DNA from: CAZIFG01 sp964539135
Lineage (GTDB): Bacteria; Margulisbacteria; Marinamargulisbacteria; GCA-2716485; CAZIFG01
DNA length: 37,480 nt
Direction of reading: 5' to 3'
Assembly (NCBI GenBank): GCA_964539135.1
Contig: CAZIFG010000019.1
Coordinates: 1 to 37,480, forward strand
Shown here in pieces: positions 33,100-37,480 of the stretch (the stretch's first letter is position 1; every line of letters starts with the position of its first letter). The notes beneath the pieces were generated by a model. That model searched no databases. It saw only the letters and a program-made list of their open reading frames with translations, and was not told the DNA's origin. The position numbers were made by a program, and so were the translations under genes.

Positions 33100-33926
33100 C
33101 CAATCAACCAGTAGACAGTCACAAACTCAAACAAAAAAGACTACTTAAAAATAGACTTTTTGTAATTGCTATAGGCCTATTCAGCAGTCTGATTTTTATA
33201 CCTATACTACACATCTTTTTAAACATCATCCGCAACAGTCTCCCTTTAAAAACAGTGGCCACGCTGTCTTTAGAAAGTCCTCTCGTATACGCAAGCATCG
33301 GCTCCCTCATCATGATTAGCATTGCCACACTAATCGCAGTTCCAATATGTATAGCAGCAGGTATTTATCTGTCTGAATACGCCAAAACCTCAATTGCTAG
33401 GATTTTATCGCTACTCATTGGATGTCTTCTCACAACTCCCACGATTATCATCGGTATGATCGTCTATACATGGATTGTCACTCCCATGCATTCCTTTTCA
33501 GGTCTATCTGGAAGTTGTGCTTTAGCCCTATTAATGAGTCCTTCTTTAGTTCACGCCATCAAAGAGGCCAATGATAAAATTCCAAAATCCATCAAAAAAG
33601 CAGCATATGCACTAGGCGCTCCCTTTTACAAAGTCATTTGGCATGTCAATCTACCCTTAATAAAATCCCATCTCAGAAACAGCTTAAGCAGCACCTTAAG
33701 TAAAATATCAGGAGAAACAGTTCCCTTAATGCTAACCGCATTTGGGTCTGGATTTTTAACCCTCAACCCATTAGACCCCATGGAGTCCTTACCCTTACTC
33801 ATTTTTAAAAATGCCATGATGCCAGACACCTATCATCAACAAATGGCTTGGACAGGGGGACTACTATTGTGTACACTCATAGCAACCATCAGTATCGCTG
33901 TCAGGAGTCCAAAAGATGTCCATTAA
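33084..33926 (+). CDS. pstA: Phosphate ABC transporter permease
   Basis: 280 residues, about six helices. 'AAGIYLSEYAKTS', 'TTPTIIIGMIVYTWIV', the ATPase-contact loop 'KKAAYALGAPFYKVIWHVNLPLIKSHLRN', and 'ISGETVPLMLTAFGS' match PstA. It overlaps pstC by 16 bases and pstB by 11 bases. It pairs with PstC to form the membrane channel. Confidence 0.93.
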   Translation: MDISVTNQPVDSHKLKQKRLLKNRLFVIAIGLFSSLIFIPILHIFLNIIRNSLPLKTVATLSLESPLVYASIGSLIMISIATLIAVPICIAAGIYLSEYAKTSIARILSLLIGCLLTTPTIIIGMIVYTWIVTPMHSFSGLSGSCALALLMSPSLVHAIKEANDKIPKSIKKAAYALGAPFYKVIWHVNLPLIKSHLRNSLSSTLSKISGETVPLMLTAFGSGFLTLNPLDPMESLPLLIFKNAMMPDTYHQQMAWTGGLLLCTLIATISIAVRSPKDVH

Positions 33927-34686
33927 AACCACCTTAAAACTCCAAAACGTCAGTGCTTTTATCAACTCCGAACGCATTTTAAACACCATCAATCTAGATA
34001 TCCCGCATCATGGCATTACCGCCATCATGGGACCTTCAGGGTGTGGCAAAACAACCTTATTAAGGTGCATTAACCGCATGCACGAATTGGTAGATGGGGG
34101 TAAAATCGAAGGCCAAATCACCCTATATGACATCCCCATTACCAGCATGGACTCCTTTTACTTGCGAAAAAAAATAGGAATGGTCTTTCAAACGCCCACA
34201 CCGTTTCCCCACATGAGCATTGGTGAAAATGTAGTGGCCGGGTTCAAACTTAACAGCATCAAACTCTCTGAAACCGAAAAAAAAGACATCACAGAAAAAA
34301 CACTCATCATGGTCAATCTCTTTGATGAAGTCAAAGACATATTAAATAAACCCGGAACCAGTTTATCAGGAGGACAACAACAACGCCTTTGCATCGCAAG
34401 GGCTTTAGCCATGAAACCCAAAGTTCTTTTATTGGATGAACCCACCTCGGCCTTAGATCCAGACGCCACCGCAAAAATGGAAACACTATTAAAAACCTTA
34501 AAAGACAGCCTCACACTGGTAATGGTGACACATAATTTAGGTCAAGCCCTTAGAATTTCAGATTACACCTGTTATATGGATAAAGGCCATCTCATCGAGT
34601 TTAATACCACCAAAAAAATTGTAAAAAATCCAGACGATCAAAAAACAAAACAATTCATGCAAGGAGGGGCTCAAACTGTCGATTAA
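33916..34686 (+). CDS. pstB: Phosphate ABC transporter ATPase
   Basis: 256 residues, standard for PstB. Walker A 'GPSGCGKTT' (39-47), Q-loop 'MVFQTPTPFPHMSIGENV', signature 'LSGGQQQR' (150-157), Walker B 'VLLLDEPTSALD' (170-181) and switch 'VTHN'. 'LLRCINRMHELV' is the PstB-specific stretch after Walker A. Powers uptake by PstCA. It overlaps the end of pstA and, with its final codons, the start of phoB; AAGGAGG inside its 3' end serves phoB. Confidence 0.96.
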   Translation: MSIKTTLKLQNVSAFINSERILNTINLDIPHHGITAIMGPSGCGKTTLLRCINRMHELVDGGKIEGQITLYDIPITSMDSFYLRKKIGMVFQTPTPFPHMSIGENVVAGFKLNSIKLSETEKKDITEKTLIMVNLFDEVKDILNKPGTSLSGGQQQRLCIARALAMKPKVLLLDEPTSALDPDATAKMETLLKTLKDSLTLVMVTHNLGQALRISDYTCYMDKGHLIEFNTTKKIVKNPDDQKTKQFMQGGAQTVD

Positions 34687-35356
34687 AATTGCCATTATTG
34701 AAGATGAACCGGGTATCATCGAACTCATTCAAATCATTCTAAAAAAAGAGGGCATAACATCCATCTATTGCCAAAATGGACGAGACGCCATGGCCTTATG
34801 CCAATCAGAAAAACCCGATCTTATTTTATTGGATGTCATGTTACCAGGAAAAAATGGCATCCTAGTCTGCCATGAAATAAAAAAAGAGCCAAGTCTAGCC
34901 CAAATCCCCGTCATCATTTTAAGTGCAAAAAATGATGAATCCGACATCGTCAAAGGCCTCCAATCAGGCGCAGACGATTATATTGAAAAACCCTTTAGCC
35001 CCAAAATTTTAATGGCCCGAATCCATGCGGTCCTAAGGCGAAACACACACAAAGAGATGCCCAAAATCATTCGATATAACACGCTTGAAATCCACACCCT
35101 CAATCGAAAAGTAACCCTAGATCAAACCGAAATTAAACTCACATATTCAGAATTCGAAGCCTTAGCACTCTTATGTGGAAATCCAGGACGTGTATACACC
35201 CGCTATCAAATTATTGAAGCCATACATGGCAGCGATCATGACGTTACAGACCGAACAATTGATGTTACATTAGTAGGACTACGAAAAAAATTAGGCGACC
35301 AAAACCATATCATTGAAAGTGTTCGCGGCATTGGCTATAAATGCCAAGAGCCCTAA
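34676..35356 (+). CDS. phoB: Phosphate regulon response regulator PhoB, apparent CTG start
   Basis: 226 residues if started at CTG 34676. The receiver has Glu9-Asp10-Glu11 ('IAIIEDEPG'), phospho-acceptor Asp53 ('LILLDVMLPGKNG'), Ser at 'ILSAKND' and Lys in 'YIEKPFSP'. The OmpR-type winged helix ends 'DRTIDVTLVGLRKKLGD' and 'SVRGIGYKC'. The frame has no ATG, GTG or TTG between the in-frame stop at 34622 and ATG 34790, but a start at 34790 would remove the acidic pocket. CTG 34676 lies eight bases after AAGGAGG and gives the normal PhoB length (229 in E. coli). ATT 34682 is a less likely alternative. It overlaps pstB by 11 bases. When phosphorylated by PhoR it is expected to activate this operon. 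Confidence 0.88.
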   Translation: MSIKIAIIEDEPGIIELIQIILKKEGITSIYCQNGRDAMALCQSEKPDLILLDVMLPGKNGILVCHEIKKEPSLAQIPVIILSAKNDESDIVKGLQSGADDYIEKPFSPKILMARIHAVLRRNTHKEMPKIIRYNTLEIHTLNRKVTLDQTEIKLTYSEFEALALLCGNPGRVYTRYQIIEAIHGSDHDVTDRTIDVTLVGLRKKLGDQNHIIESVRGIGYKCQEP

Positions 35357-35369
35357 AAAAAGGAGCGCT

Positions 35370-36791
35370 ATGAAACCCATTAAAACCATTTTTAATTACA
35401 TCATGCTCCCTACAATTCTGATTATCTTTATCAGCATCATTTCAGCCGTTTGGATCACCACAATCAGTCTTGAAACACGCCTACATGAAACCATCAAACA
35501 AGACCTAGTGGCCACACTGTCTCGAATCAAAAAAACAGTCCACTCTAAAGAGAGTTTAAATCAAGAACTCAGTGCACTCAAAACTCACCCCCATATGGGA
35601 ACAACTCTCATTTCAGAAAAAGGGGATATCCAATACGATTCTAAATCTGCTTACATTGACTATAGAAATCAACTCAACGAACCTGAAATTCTAAATACGC
35701 AAAATTCAGGGATAGGGACCTCTATTCGGTATAACCCCATGACACATTCCATGGCCATTTTTGCAGCCGCTAAACTCAATATAGGCGCTAAAATTATCTA
35801 TATTCGCATTAATTATCCCGCATCTACCATTCAAGACCTAATGATCTCCGTGATTCCAAAAATCGCCATTCAAACCGCCCTGATTATTCTTTTGGGAATC
35901 AGCATCATCATCATTTTAGCAAGAAGCATCACCAAAGAGCTCAGCATCTTAGGCGAAACCGCCACACAACTTTCAAAAGGGAACTTCGTCAAAACAGAAC
36001 CCCAATCCAATATTGTAGAATTTAAACAGCTTTTTAAACATCTCAATCAAACCAGCACAGAACTGGAATACACCCACAAAGAACTCCTCAAAGATAAAGA
36101 AATTCGAAAAAATTTCGTCTCCAATGTATCTCACGAACTCAAAACCCCCATTACACTGATCCAAGGATTCGTAGAAACCCTAATAGACGACCCCAATCTA
36201 GACGCCAAAACCCGTCAGTCCTATTTAAAGATTATGAGCACCCATACCAATCGAATGACACACATCATTGAGGATCTGCTCACCCTCGCAAAAATCGAAT
36301 TAGAAGAAGAAAAAGCCGAAAACATTGAATTCAAAGAAAGCAATATCCATGACTTACTCCAAAGGTTAAAAGGCTATTATCAGTCAAAAGCCACTGAAAA
36401 AAACATTACACTCTCCATTAGCTGTGAGCCCGACTGTTATGGCGTCATCAATGCACATTTCATTGAACAAGCTCTGGGAAATTTAATTGACAATGCCCTC
36501 AACTACACAGACAACAACACTCAAATCACCATAAGTGCGGAAACAAAAGAGGACATGCTCATTTTATCAGTAAGCGATCAAGGGAAGGGGATTCCAATCG
36601 AACACCAAGATAAAATATTCAATCGATTTTATCGCATTGAGGAATCCAGAACCCGAGATAATGGTGGCACAGGACTAGGTCTCGCCATTGCGAAACACAT
36701 TGCTGTTTTACACCATGGCAGCATTGCCGTAGAAAGCACAGAAGAAAAAGGTAGTCATTTTTATATTAAAATCCCCATTATACCCACTTAA
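35370..36791 (+). CDS. phoR: Phosphate regulon sensor histidine kinase PhoR
   Basis: 473 residues. Helix 1 (about 10-33), a periplasmic stretch of about 130 residues, helix 2 (about 165-185), HAMP-like linker, then the kinase core: H box with His255 ('NFVSNVSHELKTPITLIQGFVETL'), N box 'QALGNLIDNALNYTDN', G1 'VSDQGKGIP', F box 'IFNRFYRIE' and G2 'GGTGLGLAIAKHI'. The 'VSHELKTPITLIQGFVETL' block is typical of PhoR. It differs from E. coli PhoR in having a sizeable periplasmic domain and no clear PAS domain, more like the Gram-positive PhoR/WalK layout. ATG 35370 is preceded by AAAGGAG at four bases; an ATG at 35313 would lie inside phoB. It partners with PhoB. Confidence 0.92.
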   Translation: MKPIKTIFNYIMLPTILIIFISIISAVWITTISLETRLHETIKQDLVATLSRIKKTVHSKESLNQELSALKTHPHMGTTLISEKGDIQYDSKSAYIDYRNQLNEPEILNTQNSGIGTSIRYNPMTHSMAIFAAAKLNIGAKIIYIRINYPASTIQDLMISVIPKIAIQTALIILLGISIIIILARSITKELSILGETATQLSKGNFVKTEPQSNIVEFKQLFKHLNQTSTELEYTHKELLKDKEIRKNFVSNVSHELKTPITLIQGFVETLIDDPNLDAKTRQSYLKIMSTHTNRMTHIIEDLLTLAKIELEEEKAENIEFKESNIHDLLQRLKGYYQSKATEKNITLSISCEPDCYGVINAHFIEQALGNLIDNALNYTDNNTQITISAETKEDMLILSVSDQGKGIPIEHQDKIFNRFYRIEESRTRDNGGTGLGLAIAKHIAVLHHGSIAVESTEEKGSHFYIKIPIIPT

Positions 36792-36807
36792 AAGGAGATA
36801 AAAAAAA

Positions 36808-37242
36808 ATGGACAGCCCTAAAAAAACAGCCGAAGAACACATACAAGCCTTAAAGTTAAGCATAGAAAGACAGGATGTCGAAAACTTTTTGTATGATTAT
36901 CTACTATGGATGGAAACTGCCAACTCCATCACAATTCCAACCACTCTGATAAAAGAAAAAACCCTCATCGAATGGACAGAATGTCTGCCCAACGCCTTAC
37001 AGCCATTACCCCCTCTTTTTCTGGATAAATTGGCTGATTATTTTATCAGCATCGCCACACAACTGACACAAAGCAATGCCCAAAATTTGGCCCGAAATAT
37101 GATCCACATCATTCAAAAAACAAGTTACAAAAAAATGCCCCCTGTATCCAAAAAACAAGGTGTTAATGTCAAAATCAGCAAAGATTACACTCAAAACAAA
37201 AGCTGGAATCCCTTCTCAGGTCTCTTCAAAAAAAAGACCTAA
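36808..37242 (+). CDS. Hypothetical protein at the end of the pst-pho operon
   Basis: 144 residues, 16 bases after phoR, with AAAGGAG eight bases before the ATG, so it is probably part of the operon. Residues 1-110 look like four or five amphipathic helices ('AEEHIQALKLSIERQDVENFL', 'DKLADYFISIATQLTQSNAQNLARNMIHII'); the C-terminal ~35 residues are basic and Pro/Ser-containing, ending FKKKT. No signal peptide or membrane segment. PhoU often follows pstB or phoR, and is helical, but this protein is shorter than PhoU (about 230 residues) and lacks its E(D)xxxD metal motifs. Its function is unknown; a role in phosphate signalling rests on position only. Confidence 0.7.
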   Translation: MDSPKKTAEEHIQALKLSIERQDVENFLYDYLLWMETANSITIPTTLIKEKTLIEWTECLPNALQPLPPLFLDKLADYFISIATQLTQSNAQNLARNMIHIIQKTSYKKMPPVSKKQGVNVKISKDYTQNKSWNPFSGLFKKKT

Positions 37243-37314
37243 AATAAATGCAATTCCTGAACATTTTATTTCGATAAAAAAATATCAGAAATAAAAAACA
37301 AAAAGGAATATAGC

Positions 37315-37480
37315 ATGAGAAAAAAGAGTTTAAATAAAAAAATAATTGCAGCTCCAAAATTAGACTGTTATCAATTACTGACTTTACAACACGAACAAGA
37401 AGTAGCAGCAGCAAATCAAAAAGAAGCTGCCAGTGGAAATAGCAGCAGCACAGCTGCCAGTGGAAATAGCAGCAGAACAA
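37315..37480 (+). CDS. Start of a repeat-containing protein (3' end outside window)
   Basis: ATG 37315 follows AAAAGGA at eight bases, and the frame is open to the window edge (55 codons). The N-terminus is basic (MRKKSLNKKIIAAPKL) without a hydrophobic signal core. From residue 38 the sequence becomes a nine-residue tandem repeat, AASGNSSST then AASGNSSRT. The low-complexity Ala/Ser/Gly/Asn composition suggests a disordered, possibly surface or host-interacting protein. The opposite-strand frame across the same DNA is Leu/Phe/Cys-rich with no ribosome-binding site and was set aside. Confidence 0.65.
   Translation, partial: MRKKSLNKKIIAAPKLDCYQLLTLQHEQEVAAANQKEAASGNSSSTAASGNSSRT
37426..37479 (+). 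repeat. Two copies of a 27-bp tandem repeat, continuing off the edge
   Basis: Units 37426-37452 and 37453-37479 start GCTGCCAGTGGAAATAGCAG and differ at one base near the end (AGCAGCACA against AGCAGAACA). They are in frame with the gene starting at 37315. The total copy number cannot be seen. Confidence 0.9.

Noticed and set aside
37226..37480. Minus-strand frame at the right edge rich in Leu, Phe and Cys
   Set aside because: It mirrors the tandem repeat and intergenic region; the + frame from 37315 has a ribosome-binding site and coherent repeats.

Overview
The window comes from an AT-rich Gram-negative bacterium. The evidence for an outer membrane and periplasm is a lipoprotein with a lipobox, a ResB/CcsA cytochrome c maturation pair, and periplasmic binding proteins. 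Long-form (bimodular) QueF, TrmL, a DUF2797 protein, FolE2, tRNAs with encoded CCA and a PstSCAB-PhoBR cluster fit a proteobacterium, most simply a gammaproteobacterium. System II (ResB/CcsA) cytochrome c maturation is less usual there, and a 1806-residue protein with a nucleotidyltransferase-like N-terminus hints at a host-associated lifestyle. I cannot name a genus from the sequence alone.

Layout. 1-1394: a G-rich partial gene end, a remnant of a dispersed repeat and a membrane protein gene, ending at tRNA-Ser(UGA). 1555-6975: one giant gene of unknown function on the minus strand. 7051-8499: a YHS-domain protein, tRNA-Ser(GCU), a GC-rich palindromic element between two related terminators, and a glyoxalase-fold protein. 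8541-20683: mostly single housekeeping genes (DUF1275 membrane protein, pirin, photolyase, TerC, FolE2, two Nudix hydrolases, patatin phospholipase, QueF, AI-2E transporter, MFS transporter, DUF2797). 20892-25500: a minus-strand lipoprotein-ResB-CcsA operon and agmatinase. 25573-30558: an epimerase-like gene, an orphan receiver protein, a ParB/Srx-fold protein, threonine synthase and a metal-binding ABC protein, with two copies of a 137-bp repeat. 30597-37242: TrmL, then the plus-strand pstS-pstC-pstA-pstB-phoB-phoR phosphate operon with an unknown gene where phoU might be expected. The right edge enters a gene with 27-bp tandem repeats.

How the genes work together. PstSCAB imports phosphate and PhoR-PhoB senses its limitation; the six genes overlap or nearly abut. 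FolE2 and QueF are the first and last enzymes of the route from GTP to preQ1 for queuosine tRNA modification; the middle enzymes are not here. ResB and CcsA attach haem to periplasmic c-type cytochromes.

Three features stand out. Many genes have a -10 hexamer only 6-8 bases before the ATG and no Shine-Dalgarno sequence, so much of the transcriptome may be leaderless. The 137-bp repeat supplies the last codons and stop of the metal-binding protein. The phoB reading frame appears to start at CTG. Across most of the window the given strand is rich in A, and in + genes in C over G, whatever the coding direction; this probably marks it as the lagging strand.
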